From Cnuella takakiae (lineage in GTDB: Bacteria > Bacteroidota > Bacteroidia > Chitinophagales > Chitinophagaceae): a stretch of DNA of 64,000 bases. Below the pieces are notes generated by a model. The model searched no databases. It was not told the DNA's origin and saw only the letters and a list, made by a program, of their open reading frames with translations. Both the position numbers and the translations under genes were made by a program. Position 1 is the stretch's first letter. The number at the start of each line of letters is the position of its first letter. This document shows positions 51,964-61,168 of this stretch, piece after piece. The DNA lies in NCBI RefSeq assembly GCF_001953305.1, contig NZ_MTFE01000001.1, positions 1 through 64,000 on the forward strand, in the 5' to 3' direction.

Positions 51964-52565
51964 AAACCATATTTTTCTCAGGACTTGCAGGTGGCAGTGG
52001 TAAAACCACCATGGCCATCAATTTCGCCAGGTACCTTCACTATTACGAAAAATCCAAGGTCATGCTCCTTTCCTGCGACATGCCTTCGGTTTTGCCCTTT
52101 TTAGAAGCGCAAGCTCCTTTTCCTTTCGCAGCCCGTGATATTTCTCCTTCACAGTGTGCCGCCTATCTCCAAGCCATTGCTGCAGGTGCTCAGGCCCCGG
52201 CATATATGATAGTTGATCTGCCTTCCGGTGCAACACTTGAAATATTACGGCTGCTGCCAGTAGCACATCATCATGTTATGCCTTTTGAGTACAGCATGGT
52301 ACATTATGGCAAGCTGCAGACCTTTTTGCATTTATTGAATAAGTGGGCACCGGAAAGTATCCCTCTGTTGTTGCCCAACAAAGTAAGCAGGGCAAACGCA
52401 ACCATAAAAAGCCTATTTGATAACTGGTTCAGGCAAAGCAGCCTATTTGTTTTGCCTTTTGTAACAACATCTTCAGCACATGCTGTTCCCTCAACAGCAC
52501 CCTTTAACCAACTAGAATTTCAAAACCTACGCCCTGTTTTTAATCGCATGATGCATATTTTATAA
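51960..52565 (+). CDS. ParA-like ATPase of the transfer region (TraA position)
   Basis: A 201-residue P-loop ATPase: GLAGGSGKTTMAINFARYL contains Walker A, then SCDMPSVLPFL and MIVDLPSGAT as A' and B. Bacteroidetes conjugative elements carry such a gene at the head of the tra operon (often called TraA). It is coupled to the relaxase by a 4-bp overlap. It may locate the relaxosome or the DNA at the pole; unproven. Confidence 0.8.
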   Translation: MKTIFFSGLAGGSGKTTMAINFARYLHYYEKSKVMLLSCDMPSVLPFLEAQAPFPFAARDISPSQCAAYLQAIAAGAQAPAYMIVDLPSGATLEILRLLPVAHHHVMPFEYSMVHYGKLQTFLHLLNKWAPESIPLLLPNKVSRANATIKSLFDNWFRQSSLFVLPFVTTSSAHAVPSTAPFNQLEFQNLRPVFNRMMHIL

Positions 52566-52656
52566 AAAATATTCAAATTATTTTGGTTATGTGATTAGTC
52601 GATCTTTAACTTAGATGTGAGTAATGGTTTAGTATTATTCACATAAAGACTGAAAA

Positions 52657-53052
52657 ATGACCCTTAGCAAGTTCCTGCTCCTGTTGTTGGGTGTTTATGG
52701 CGCTTATTACTGCTTCCTGATCCTAATGGATTTTGTGCGGAGTAAAACCACCAGCAAAACATCAATGGGCAATGAGGCGGTTCACTACGAAGTTGAAGCC
52801 AGCCAGCCACCCATCGATGTACGCCAATTAGCCAGCAGGGAAAACCCGGAAGAAACAACGTGGGATGAAGCTTCAGGTGGTGGCGAAAAAAAAAAGATCG
52901 CTTCCCTTGAACAAACAGCAGAAACAACAGGCCCGGCGACTGATTCCGAGGAGGGGTATAAAAACTTAGGTGTTGATTTGGGTCTTGAGCCTGCTTCCTT
53001 CCAGGGAGTGGAGGTTACTACCAACAATATTAAGCGGCTGCTAAATCCCTAA
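52657..53052 (+). CDS. membrane-anchored acidic protein of the tra operon
   Basis: A 131-residue protein: one membrane helix at the start (FLLLLLGVYGAYYCFLILMDF), then a long acidic, probably disordered region (ENPEETTWDEASGG). It lies between the ParA-like gene and the DUF4134 genes, 4 bp before the first of these, in the place of the short TraB-TraD genes of Bacteroides elements. Not enough likeness to name it. Confidence 0.6.
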   Translation: MTLSKFLLLLLGVYGAYYCFLILMDFVRSKTTSKTSMGNEAVHYEVEASQPPIDVRQLASRENPEETTWDEASGGGEKKKIASLEQTAETTGPATDSEEGYKNLGVDLGLEPASFQGVEVTTNNIKRLLNP

Positions 53053-53056
53053 TCCT

Positions 53057-53308
53057 ATGAATAACCTTTTGTTCTACTTATTGCAAAGCTGGGATGCGGT
53101 AGAAAACACGGCTACTAAGGTTGCTTATTCTGTAGGTAACCTATGCTGGGTGCTTTGTGCTTTGTTTGGGCTCATTGGCGCTATCCGGATTTACAACAAG
53201 TGGCAGCTGGGCGCCCACTGCTTCCGGGTAGATGCAGAGATAGCAGGCTGGATGGGTGCCTCCTTATTTTTCCTGGCTGCACGAACTTTTATTGCCATCG
53301 TATTATAG
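53057..53308 (+). CDS. DUF4134 (TraE-like) protein, copy 1
   Basis: An 83-residue protein with two membrane helices around the DUF4134 core GLIGAIRIYNKWQLG and IAGWMGASLFFLAAR. DUF4134 proteins are VirB2-like small membrane proteins, probably pilin or channel subunits. This copy lacks an obvious cleavable signal peptide. Confidence 0.8.
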   Translation: MNNLLFYLLQSWDAVENTATKVAYSVGNLCWVLCALFGLIGAIRIYNKWQLGAHCFRVDAEIAGWMGASLFFLAARTFIAIVL

Positions 53309-53325
53309 CCAAATTCCCCTTAACC

Positions 53326-53538
53326 ATGCAACACCTCCTTTCCTCTGAAATTTTTCAGCATGTTTCGCGCATCCTGCTCATTGGCGGCAGCATCGTTGCC
53401 ATGGTGGGTGCCTGCCGCATTTATTACAAGTGGCAGGCAGGGCAGGGCAATATCGAAACAGAAATAGCTACCTGGGCATTCGGTGTTGTTTTCCTGCTGG
53501 TAGCAAGCCTGAGTGTCAAAGCAATCTTCGGCTATTAA
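53326..53538 (+). CDS. DUF4134 (TraE-like) protein, copy 2
   Basis: A 70-residue protein, the shortest of the three: core VGACRIYYKWQAG and IATWAFGVVFLLVA, ending VKAIFGY. ATG 53326 selected; it lies 18 bp after copy 1. Same fold as its neighbours but clearly different residues, hence an old duplication. Confidence 0.78.
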   Translation: MQHLLSSEIFQHVSRILLIGGSIVAMVGACRIYYKWQAGQGNIETEIATWAFGVVFLLVASLSVKAIFGY

Positions 53539-53582
53539 CCAAAGCAATCCCAATCCACACAGCTTAACCTTAAACACACTAT

Positions 53583-53894
53583 ATGAAACAGAACAACAGA
53601 ATGAAAGCGGCAATGCTGACTGCCCTAACCCTGTACAGCACCACGGCTTTGTTTGCCCAAAACCTGGGTACAGGCATTGATCAGGCCTCCTCACAGGTTA
53701 AAGGGGTGTTCACCAATGTAAGTACCCTGATTCTGATGATTGGCGGTATTGTAGGCTTGGTCGGTGCCATACGGGTTTATGTGAAATGGCAGAACGGCGA
53801 CCAGGACGTACAAAAAAGCATCGTGGGGTGGATGGGCGCTTGCGTATTTCTGCTGCTGACCGGAACCATATTGAAAACCATTTTTGGGATGTAA
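53583..53894 (+). CDS. traE: DUF4134 (TraE-like) protein, copy 3
   Basis: A 103-residue protein with a signal peptide (MLTALTLYSTTALFAQ) and the core GLVGAIRVYVKWQNGD then IVGWMGACVFLLLTG, ending KTIFGM. This is the form closest to standard TraE: processed N-terminus plus two helices. Likely the major VirB2-like subunit. Confidence 0.88.
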   Translation: MKQNNRMKAAMLTALTLYSTTALFAQNLGTGIDQASSQVKGVFTNVSTLILMIGGIVGLVGAIRVYVKWQNGDQDVQKSIVGWMGACVFLLLTGTILKTIFGM

Positions 53895-53895
53895 C

Positions 53896-54207
53896 ATGGC
53901 TACCCGCACCTATGCCATCTACAAGGGGCTGCAACGGCCCCTTGTCTTCAAGGTTTTTAAAGGCCGGTTTATCTACATGGCGTTGGGCGCCTTGGTAGGT
54001 GGTATAACAGCAGGCATAGTTGCCAGTGTGGTTTTAGGCGCCATAGCCGGTCTTGTTGCCATGGCAATAGTTGCCATTCCCCTGCTTATGGTCATCATCG
54101 AAAAGCAAAAGCAAGGCTTGTACGAAAAGCGGCGTGATGACGCGGTATTCATCATTCCCTCCAAACACACAATCTACCGGAAACATGAAGGCAAAAAAGC
54201 TATTTGA
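53896..54207 (+). CDS. traF: DUF4133 (TraF-like) membrane protein
   Basis: A 103-residue protein (start ATG 53896, directly after traE): YAIYKGLQRPLVFKVFKGRF, two adjacent membrane helices, then a charged end EKRRDDAVF. The gene order traE-traF-traG matches Bacteroides conjugative transposons, where TraF is VirB3-like. It overlaps the start of traG by 23 bp. Confidence 0.88.
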   Translation: MATRTYAIYKGLQRPLVFKVFKGRFIYMALGALVGGITAGIVASVVLGAIAGLVAMAIVAIPLLMVIIEKQKQGLYEKRRDDAVFIIPSKHTIYRKHEGKKAI

Positions 54208-56659
54208 ATCTCCCTTCATCGGCACTTCGGTTGCGGATGGCCTGACCTTGTTGTACAGCTGTAATGGCAATTACTCGGTGATACTCCAGATGGAAAACGG
54301 GTGCCCCCAGTACTGCGCTGATGAGCGTTTGTATGAGGCTGCCCACCAACTGTTCGGCCACATCATCAAGATTGCTGGTCCGGGCATCCTGTTGCAAAAA
54401 ACAGATATAGTTACCCGGTCCTGCTTTCAGCAGCCTAACAACAATTCGGGTGATTACCTGGATACAAAGTTCTTCCGCTACTTTGAAGGGCGCAGGTACA
54501 ACCGGTTAACTACCTACCTGACCATTACCCATCAAAACACCAAGGGGCGGTTCTTTGCGTATAATGAAGGGGAAATAAAGGAGTTCACAGGAAAGGTGCT
54601 CAAGATCATGGACACCATCCGTAATGCAAAAGCTTCTGTTGGCGTATTGAATGAAGGGGAAATGAAAAGCCTGCAGGCTCGCTATATGGCCTTCAACTTT
54701 TCCGATGCCCAGTATAGCTACGCAAACATTGCAGCAGACAAGAACGGCCTTCAGTTTGGGGAACGCCAACTGAAAGTTGTTTCCCTTATTGACATCGATG
54801 AATTGAACATACCTGCTGAAGTGTCGGCGTATACCAACCGCCATGACCTTGCCCGGTCTGGTAAGCCTTTCCCCGTTGACCCGCTTTCTTTTCTGCTCCA
54901 TGTGCCTGAAGCAGACACCGTGCTGTACAACCAGGTTGTGTTTATTCCCGATCAGGTAAAAGTAAAAGGTGAGCTGGAGGCTAAAAAGAAACGGCATGCT
55001 TCCATGCCCGATCCGGCTAACAATATTTCCGTGGAGGACATTGATGATATGTTCCTGAGCATTGCACAGGAAAATGAGCTGCTGGTGTACTGCAACTTTA
55101 GCATCCTGGTGATGGCGGAAGGGGAAAAGATCAATAAGGCCGTCAACTATATCGATACCAACCTTTTTGCCATGGGAATTATACCTGGCAAGAACACGTA
55201 TAACCAAATGGAGCTGTTCCGGTCAGCCATCCCCGGAAATGCAGACGAACTTAAGAAATACGATAAGTTCCTGACTTCCCGGCCAGCGGCGGTTTGCTTT
55301 TTCTTCAAAGAAACCCTGCCCAAAACCGAAGCCTCCGACTACCTGCTGTATTTCACCGATAGGCAGGGGGTGCCCATTGGCATTGATACATCGGAGCTGC
55401 CCATGCAAACGGGCCGCATCTCCAATCGCAACAAGTTCATTTTGGGTCCCAGCGGTACGGGTAAATCTTTTGTGACCAACCGCTATATCAAACAGTGCCA
55501 GGTGTTGGGTGCCGATGTGGTACTGGTGGACACCGGGCACTCTTATTTTGGAACCAACCAGTATTTTGGCGGCAGGTACATCACCTACAGTGAGGAAAGG
55601 CCCATCACCATGAACCCCTTCCGAATCGAGGCCGTTGAGAACAACGAAGAAAAGCGACAAATTCTGAAGTCTTTGATTGGCCTGATCTGGAAAGGGGTGG
55701 ATGGCCAGCTCAACCAAGTGGAAGACACGGTACTCAGCAAAATTATCACCGATTACTACACGGATTATTTCGGAAGTCGGGTACAGGTGCAGTGCCTCAA
55801 CTTCAACACTTTTTACGAATTCGCCTGCGCAGCCATCCATGCGTTGTTACAGGAAGAAAAAATATCCTTTGCCCTGGACGAGTTCCGCTTTGTGCTCAAA
55901 AAGTTTTACAAAGGCGGGGAGTACGAAAGGATTTTGAATGATGAGGTAGACAATACCCTATTCAACGAAAGCTTCATTGTCTTTGAAATTGACGCCATAA
56001 AGGAACACAAGCTCCTGTTCCCCATCACCACGCTGATCATCATGGATGTGTTCATCCAGAAAATGCGCTACAAGAAAAACAAAAAAATCCTGGTGATTGA
56101 AGAAGCTTGGAAGGCTATTGCCTCTCCCATGATGGCAGGTTATATTCTTTACCTATATAAAACGGTACGCAAGTTTGCTGGTGAAGCCATTATTGTCACA
56201 CAGGAGTTGGGCGACATTATCGGGAACAGCATTGTAAAGGATAGCATTATCTCCAACAGCGATACCATCTTCCTTCTGGATCAATACAAGTATAAGGACA
56301 ATTTTTCCGATATCGCAAAGCTGCTAGGCCTGAACGAGGTAGAGCAAAACAAAATATTTACCATCAATCGCCTCGATAACCGGGAGGGTAGGGGCCGGTT
56401 CAACGAAGTGTACATCAAGCGGGGTGGGGTGGGCGAAGTGTATGGCGTGGAAGTGCCTTTTGAAGAGTACCTGACCTATACCACCGAACGCAAAGAGCGG
56501 GAGGTGCTGGAATATTACCTGGAAGCTTATGCTACCTACGAACAGGCTATGGAGGCGCTGGTAAAAGACCTGAAAGCAAGCGGGCTCCCTTTCCACGATT
56601 TTTTAAAGCAATGCAGCCGTTCCGGAGGCATTTACCAATCCCAAAAACTTATGGTATGA
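54185..56659 (+). CDS. traG: TraG family conjugation ATPase (VirB4-like)
   Basis: An 824-residue cytosolic ATPase that powers the type IV secretion channel. Start at ATG 54185 inside traF. Walker A is GPSGTGKS (residues 421-428), Walker B is ILVIEEAW about 210 residues later, with the Q-rich RecA-like motif VTQELGDI behind it. N-terminal half carries the VirB4-specific domain. Full length for Bacteroidetes TraG. Ends in an ATGA overlap with the first VirB5-like gene. Confidence 0.93.
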   Translation: MKAKKLFESPFIGTSVADGLTLLYSCNGNYSVILQMENGCPQYCADERLYEAAHQLFGHIIKIAGPGILLQKTDIVTRSCFQQPNNNSGDYLDTKFFRYFEGRRYNRLTTYLTITHQNTKGRFFAYNEGEIKEFTGKVLKIMDTIRNAKASVGVLNEGEMKSLQARYMAFNFSDAQYSYANIAADKNGLQFGERQLKVVSLIDIDELNIPAEVSAYTNRHDLARSGKPFPVDPLSFLLHVPEADTVLYNQVVFIPDQVKVKGELEAKKKRHASMPDPANNISVEDIDDMFLSIAQENELLVYCNFSILVMAEGEKINKAVNYIDTNLFAMGIIPGKNTYNQMELFRSAIPGNADELKKYDKFLTSRPAAVCFFFKETLPKTEASDYLLYFTDRQGVPIGIDTSELPMQTGRISNRNKFILGPSGTGKSFVTNRYIKQCQVLGADVVLVDTGHSYFGTNQYFGGRYITYSEERPITMNPFRIEAVENNEEKRQILKSLIGLIWKGVDGQLNQVEDTVLSKIITDYYTDYFGSRVQVQCLNFNTFYEFACAAIHALLQEEKISFALDEFRFVLKKFYKGGEYERILNDEVDNTLFNESFIVFEIDAIKEHKLLFPITTLIIMDVFIQKMRYKKNKKILVIEEAWKAIASPMMAGYILYLYKTVRKFAGEAIIVTQELGDIIGNSIVKDSIISNSDTIFLLDQYKYKDNFSDIAKLLGLNEVEQNKIFTINRLDNREGRGRFNEVYIKRGGVGEVYGVEVPFEEYLTYTTERKEREVLEYYLEAYATYEQAMEALVKDLKASGLPFHDFLKQCSRSGGIYQSQKLMV

Positions 56660-57324
56660 ACGCAAAGCAACTAATGGTTCTGATGGGTGTGGGTATGCTG
56701 GTGGCCAGCCGTGGCAACACCCAGGAACTGGTAATCGATCCAACACTTTCAACAATGCTGGCCATCAACGGGGAAGTGGAGCGCAAAAGCATGAACGAGA
56801 TCAAAGAGCGGCAGGTGATGATCCAGAACCTGCAAACTGCTACGGCTGCAACCGTAGACTTTATCAACCGTTGGCAACAGAAAACCTACGAAGGGCTCAC
56901 CTTGATCAGCGACAATGTAAAGAACGCCTACCAGCTTTACGAGTGTGCCCAGGTGATGAAGAGCATCTATGAAAGTGAAAGCGCCATGATCCGCGAAGCC
57001 AAGAAAAACCCACTGGCTCTTGCCTTTGCCATGCAGATGCAAAAGGAAATGGTGACCCGTGCCATTGCTTATTACAACCAAATCCGTACGCTCGTACTCA
57101 AGGAGAACGACCGCAACCTGCTGATGGATGCAGGGGAGCGTACCCGCCTGATGCGTGAAATCTTGATGGACCTGCAGGTAATCAACGGCCTTGCCTATAG
57201 TTCATATCTCAAAGTGCGGTTGGTGGTGCAGCAGGGACTGATACAAACCCTCAATCCTTTTGCCTCCATGGTAAACAGGGATGCCGCGCTGGTGAAAGAC
57301 GTACTCAGAACCTGGAAATTCTAA
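56656..57324 (+). CDS. VirB5-like exported protein, paralogue 1 (TraI/DUF4141-like)
   Basis: A 222-residue helical exported protein with signal sequence (MNAKQLMVLMGVGMLVASRG). Long helices follow, and the C-terminus reads MVNRDAALVKDVLRTWKF. In Bacteroides conjugative elements a protein of this kind (DUF4141, TraI) follows TraG and is regarded as VirB5-like, a minor pilus or adhesion component. This is the first of four consecutive related genes. Confidence 0.75.
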   Translation: MNAKQLMVLMGVGMLVASRGNTQELVIDPTLSTMLAINGEVERKSMNEIKERQVMIQNLQTATAATVDFINRWQQKTYEGLTLISDNVKNAYQLYECAQVMKSIYESESAMIREAKKNPLALAFAMQMQKEMVTRAIAYYNQIRTLVLKENDRNLLMDAGERTRLMREILMDLQVINGLAYSSYLKVRLVVQQGLIQTLNPFASMVNRDAALVKDVLRTWKF

Positions 57325-57329
57325 GCCCT

Positions 57330-57980
57330 ATGAAAGCACCTGTTTTATTGATCCTGTCTTTCGCTTCCGTTCTGCCTGCAGCCGGGCAGCAGGATACCTG
57401 GGATGTAGCCGCCACTGAAGTAATGATTAAAACCAACAAACGGCACTACAGCGACCACAAAGAAGCAACGACCAACCAACTGGCTTCGCAGGCTTCTGTT
57501 GCTACCTGGAAGGTGGGTAATAACCGGCTAAAGAACCTTGCCGACTTGCTGGACAGCCGCTTGACATCAGCAGCCATCGTAGCTGCCGACGCCACTACAC
57601 TGTATAACATCTACCGGGCAGTAGATGAAATGATTACCCTCCAACAGCAGGCCCTTCGCATAGCCTACAAATACCCATGGCTTGCACCAATGGTGGTACA
57701 ACACGAGCGGAAAATCATTGACGATGCCCAAGACCTGGCTTCCTACATTACCCTGTTGGTACTAACCTATGGTGAGTTGTCCAAAATGAAAGTGGCCGCC
57801 CGTAAAACACTCTTTCACGAAATAGACCTCCAGCTACGGGAACTGACAGGCCGTTGCCACAGCCTGTACTACAGTTTAAAGGCGTTCGACGCAGGGCAGC
57901 AAATTAAAAACACACGGGCCGGTATTCTGGTGAACAGGGATGCACAATTGGTTAAGGACATTTTAAATAAGCTAAAATGA
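57330..57980 (+). CDS. VirB5-like exported protein, paralogue 2
   Basis: A 216-residue protein; signal peptide MKAPVLLILSFASVLPAAGQ. Helical body with NNRLKNLADLLDSRL and a C-terminus LVNRDAQLVKDILNKLK closely like paralogue 1. Its start lies 5 bp after paralogue 1 and its end overlaps paralogue 3 by 4 bp, so all are one transcript. Overall likeness outside the tail is low. Confidence 0.65.
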   Translation: MKAPVLLILSFASVLPAAGQQDTWDVAATEVMIKTNKRHYSDHKEATTNQLASQASVATWKVGNNRLKNLADLLDSRLTSAAIVAADATTLYNIYRAVDEMITLQQQALRIAYKYPWLAPMVVQHERKIIDDAQDLASYITLLVLTYGELSKMKVAARKTLFHEIDLQLRELTGRCHSLYYSLKAFDAGQQIKNTRAGILVNRDAQLVKDILNKLK

Positions 57981-58630
57981 GCAAACTGCTTTTTCCCCTT
58001 GCGCTGGCTTTGTCTTCCGTGGCTACGGCCCAGCGGGTAGTAATCCACCAGGACCTTATTCAGCAGTCAACAGCCAATACCGCGTTCAAGGTGGCGCTGC
58101 ATGGCCAATACCGCGATAAACTGGCCCAGGTAGAAGAAAACCGAAGAGGGATACTAACCCATGTAACAACGGTGGAGGAAGTACACCGCAAGGTTTTTAA
58201 TACCCTCACCAATGTTGACGGTGCGCTCCGCAATGGCCGTACGCTTTGGTACATAGGCCAGAAAGTACCGCAAATATTTACCAACCTGAAAACAGCGGCG
58301 GTTTTGGCTAAAGACAAACCCTACCTGGTACACCTGCTGGCCGGTCACAGCCAACTAATCATGGGCCGGGTTGGTCGCCTGCGACAGTACCTGCAGGAGT
58401 TGGTGCTGCAAAACGATCCTCAGGTACTCATCAACCCCATTCAACGGGAAAAGATGGTGCACGAGGTATATACCGATATCAGCATCATCCACAGTGTATC
58501 CAACTCCATGGTATCAATGTTCAAGCTCTATAACCTTCAGGATGCGGTGGAAAAGATTGTTCCCCTGAAAATGTATTACAACATGGACCGCACCCTGGTA
58601 CAGGACATCATGCGCAAAACCAAGTTCTAG
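57977..58630 (+). CDS. VirB5-like exported protein, paralogue 3
   Basis: A 217-residue protein; signal peptide MSKLLFPLALALSSVATA. Helical, with MHGQYRDKLAQVEENRR-like segments, and the tail YNMDRTLVQDIMRKTKF, a variant of the same C-terminal signature. It stands 3 bp before paralogue 4. Function inferred from position and tail. Confidence 0.65.
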   Translation: MSKLLFPLALALSSVATAQRVVIHQDLIQQSTANTAFKVALHGQYRDKLAQVEENRRGILTHVTTVEEVHRKVFNTLTNVDGALRNGRTLWYIGQKVPQIFTNLKTAAVLAKDKPYLVHLLAGHSQLIMGRVGRLRQYLQELVLQNDPQVLINPIQREKMVHEVYTDISIIHSVSNSMVSMFKLYNLQDAVEKIVPLKMYYNMDRTLVQDIMRKTKF

Positions 58631-58633
58631 GAT

Positions 58634-59413
58634 ATGAAAACACCAACCCTGATCCTTGCCCTTTCCCTTGCCGCCCAGTGTCCGGCACAGGTGGCCATGC
58701 CAGTACAGGACAAAGCCAATAGTGGCCAATTGAAACGCATGGCCATGCATCAGTGGGACGACTGGCAGCCCACACCCGAGACCGGGTTTTTGGGTTTACC
58801 CAAAGACCCAAGAGGGTGGTTCTTTTGGCGGGTGCTACACCGCGACTATTACCGGGGTGAGGACAGCAGGCCTTACCGTGCAGACGGTCCTTTTGTACGC
58901 AACTATGCTTCTCTTATTGCGCAGGAGCGCGATGACCGTGCTATCAGGGACAGCCTGCAAGCTGTAACCCTGGCCAGTGCCGCCACCTATACCAGCATGA
59001 GTGGTGGGGCAGGGGATATTACTTACACCCTCTACTTCCAGAAACAGTTTGATGAGCTCTTTACGGAGGTGCCGCGCCGGATGGCTGAACTCCAGCGAAC
59101 ACAGCCGATTGCCGCTGCCAAAATGAAGGAGAACACCTACTACCGTAAATACCTGGAGTTTGCCGATATCAGCCGCGACCGGGTGGGCATCATACACGGA
59201 TCTTTTGTAGACAGAGGAGCGCGCATGCTTGCCTACCTGGAACTGGCAAAAGAACTCAGGCGCCAGAATGATGTAATCATCTCCATGATTGCCGCCATGC
59301 GTCGGCTGACAGCCCTTCCGCCCAATTTTCCCAAAGGTTCAAAGGGCACCACCGGTATCCACCGCTCAGACGGTGAGATTGTGCGCCACATATTATCCAC
59401 CCACAAATTCTGA
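58634..59413 (+). CDS. VirB5-like exported protein, paralogue 4 (longer)
   Basis: A 259-residue protein; signal peptide MKTPTLILALSLAAQCPA. About 40 residues longer than its neighbours in the N-terminal part (QWDDWQPTPETGFLGLPKD, a Trp/Pro-rich insert). Tail RSDGEIVRHILSTHKF fits the same signature more loosely. Followed at once by the VirB6-like traJ. Confidence 0.6.
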   Translation: MKTPTLILALSLAAQCPAQVAMPVQDKANSGQLKRMAMHQWDDWQPTPETGFLGLPKDPRGWFFWRVLHRDYYRGEDSRPYRADGPFVRNYASLIAQERDDRAIRDSLQAVTLASAATYTSMSGGAGDITYTLYFQKQFDELFTEVPRRMAELQRTQPIAAAKMKENTYYRKYLEFADISRDRVGIIHGSFVDRGARMLAYLELAKELRRQNDVIISMIAAMRRLTALPPNFPKGSKGTTGIHRSDGEIVRHILSTHKF

Positions 59414-59416
59414 TGT

Positions 59417-60538
59417 ATGCACCTGCTCCATATTCTCCTAAGCGACCTCAATCCTTTTTGGGACAAAAACATCATGACGCTTATTTCCGGTATTAAGGAT
59501 AGCCTGCCCGATCAGGCGCTGATAACCGTGGCCAAGGAAGTGGCTGCCGTTTTCGCGCTCATCTACCTCAGTGTGCGGGCTTATGCCATGATTGTAGGAG
59601 AGGGCCGCTTTGAAGTGATGCCTTTGTTCCGGCCTTTTCTGATTACCCTAGCCATCATCAATTTTTCCCTTGTAACGGAAGTGGTAGGCTATCCGGGCTC
59701 CAAGGCCGATGATATTGGCAAAACCAGCTTTGAAGCCAATGCCGAGATCATGAATACCGATCTGGACACCAAAGACATGCTGACCGATTCCTTGTTTGCA
59801 ACCCTGATTTCCCATACCACGGAGCTGGCCCAGATGTACGTGCAGTCAGCTAAGGAAGGGGAAACCTTTCTGGAGGATGTAGCCCACAATGTGATTACGC
59901 TGGGTGGCAAGGAGCTGATGTTACAGGCAACGGCCCACCTCACCGTATTGGAGCAGCTGCTATGGATCAAGTTAAGCATGTGGCTGCAGCAGTTCATTAC
60001 CTGGATTGTGCTGGGTGTATTCAAAGGCATTTGTTACTGCCTGTTTTTTCTTCAGTTGATCCTAATGTATGTGCTTGCCAGTGTAGGGCCGCTTTCCTTT
60101 GCTTTTTCCATTGCTGGCCCATTCAAGGACTCCTGGGTAACCTGGGCGGCCCGGTACATCGCTGTGTCCTTTTACAGCACCATCGGATTCATTATCCTGA
60201 ATATCTCCTGTGCTATTATCAACTATGGCTTGTTACAGGAAATCGACCGCCTGCGCCAACTGCTGGCAAAAGCCGATGTGCAGGCGCAGTTTCTGGCTGC
60301 GGTACAGCATATCGACAATTTTGTAGGCTACCTGTTTATTGCCTTGGTCACCGCCTTCAGTGGCATCGTAGCCACACCCATTGTGTCCACTTGGATTCTG
60401 GGTGCCGTGGGTACCGGTAATGCCTTTATTGCCGGAATGAAGGGGGCCGCTGCCGGGGCGGTAGGTGCCGGTGGTGCAGCAGCCGGAAGAGCCGTGCAGC
60501 CTGTAAAATCCCTTGCTGGTGCTATTGCCAAATCGTAA
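59417..60538 (+). CDS. traJ: TraJ (VirB6-like) inner-membrane channel protein
   Basis: A 373-residue polytopic protein with about seven membrane helices and a Gly/Ala-rich C-terminus (GAAAGAVGAGGAAAGRAV). TraJ sits in the inner-membrane part of the Bacteroidetes conjugation channel. An ATG 4 bp upstream in another frame overlaps the previous stop. Order after the VirB5-like genes and before traK is standard. Confidence 0.88.
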   Translation: MHLLHILLSDLNPFWDKNIMTLISGIKDSLPDQALITVAKEVAAVFALIYLSVRAYAMIVGEGRFEVMPLFRPFLITLAIINFSLVTEVVGYPGSKADDIGKTSFEANAEIMNTDLDTKDMLTDSLFATLISHTTELAQMYVQSAKEGETFLEDVAHNVITLGGKELMLQATAHLTVLEQLLWIKLSMWLQQFITWIVLGVFKGICYCLFFLQLILMYVLASVGPLSFAFSIAGPFKDSWVTWAARYIAVSFYSTIGFIILNISCAIINYGLLQEIDRLRQLLAKADVQAQFLAAVQHIDNFVGYLFIALVTAFSGIVATPIVSTWILGAVGTGNAFIAGMKGAAAGAVGAGGAAAGRAVQPVKSLAGAIAKS

Positions 60539-60550
60539 ACTCTTTCAATC

Positions 60551-61168
60551 ATGAACCTGATAAAAAGCATCGAAAACAAAATCCGGCTGGCCCTATATGT
60601 CAGTCTAGGCAGCTTTGTCAGTGCCATCATCATTGCCCTGGCAGCCTTCGGGTATGCCTATAAAATGATATCGCGGGAGAAGAACCAGATATATGTGCTG
60701 GATAAAAACATTCCCATTGTAGCTACAAGGGCGGAGGTGGGCGATAACCGGGCAGCGGAATACAAAGCCCACATCGAAGCTTTCCACGACTACTTCTTTT
60801 CCATGCCTCCCGATAATGAGTACATCGACTACCAGATTAAAAGGGCTATGTTCCTGGTAGACGCTTCGGGATTGGCGCAGTACAATACCCTAAAAGAGCA
60901 GGGTTACTACACCAACCTGGTATCTACTTCTTCGGTTATCACCTGCACCAAGGACAGCATCCTGCTGGACATGAACACCAAGCGGTGGCGCTACTATGGC
61001 AAACAAAAAATAGAGCGTCCTTCCAATATCACCATCCGCTCATTGGTGACGGAAGGCTACCTGCAGGACGTGCCCCGGAGCGAAAACAATCCCCATGGCG
61101 CCCTCATCAACGGTTGGAAAACCCTGGAGAATAAAGACCTGTACAATGAAGCCAAACAACGTTTCTGA
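60551..61168 (+). CDS. traK: TraK (VirB8-like) conjugation protein
   Basis: A 205-residue protein: one N-terminal membrane helix (SLGSFVSAIIIALAAFGYAY) and a periplasmic NTF2-like domain typical of VirB8/TraK (EAFHDYFFSMPPDNEYIDY, MFLVDASGLAQYNTLKEQGYY). It bridges inner-membrane channel parts and the outer core. Its 3' end overlaps the next gene by 23 bp. Confidence 0.9.
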   Translation: MNLIKSIENKIRLALYVSLGSFVSAIIIALAAFGYAYKMISREKNQIYVLDKNIPIVATRAEVGDNRAAEYKAHIEAFHDYFFSMPPDNEYIDYQIKRAMFLVDASGLAQYNTLKEQGYYTNLVSTSSVITCTKDSILLDMNTKRWRYYGKQKIERPSNITIRSLVTEGYLQDVPRSENNPHGALINGWKTLENKDLYNEAKQRF

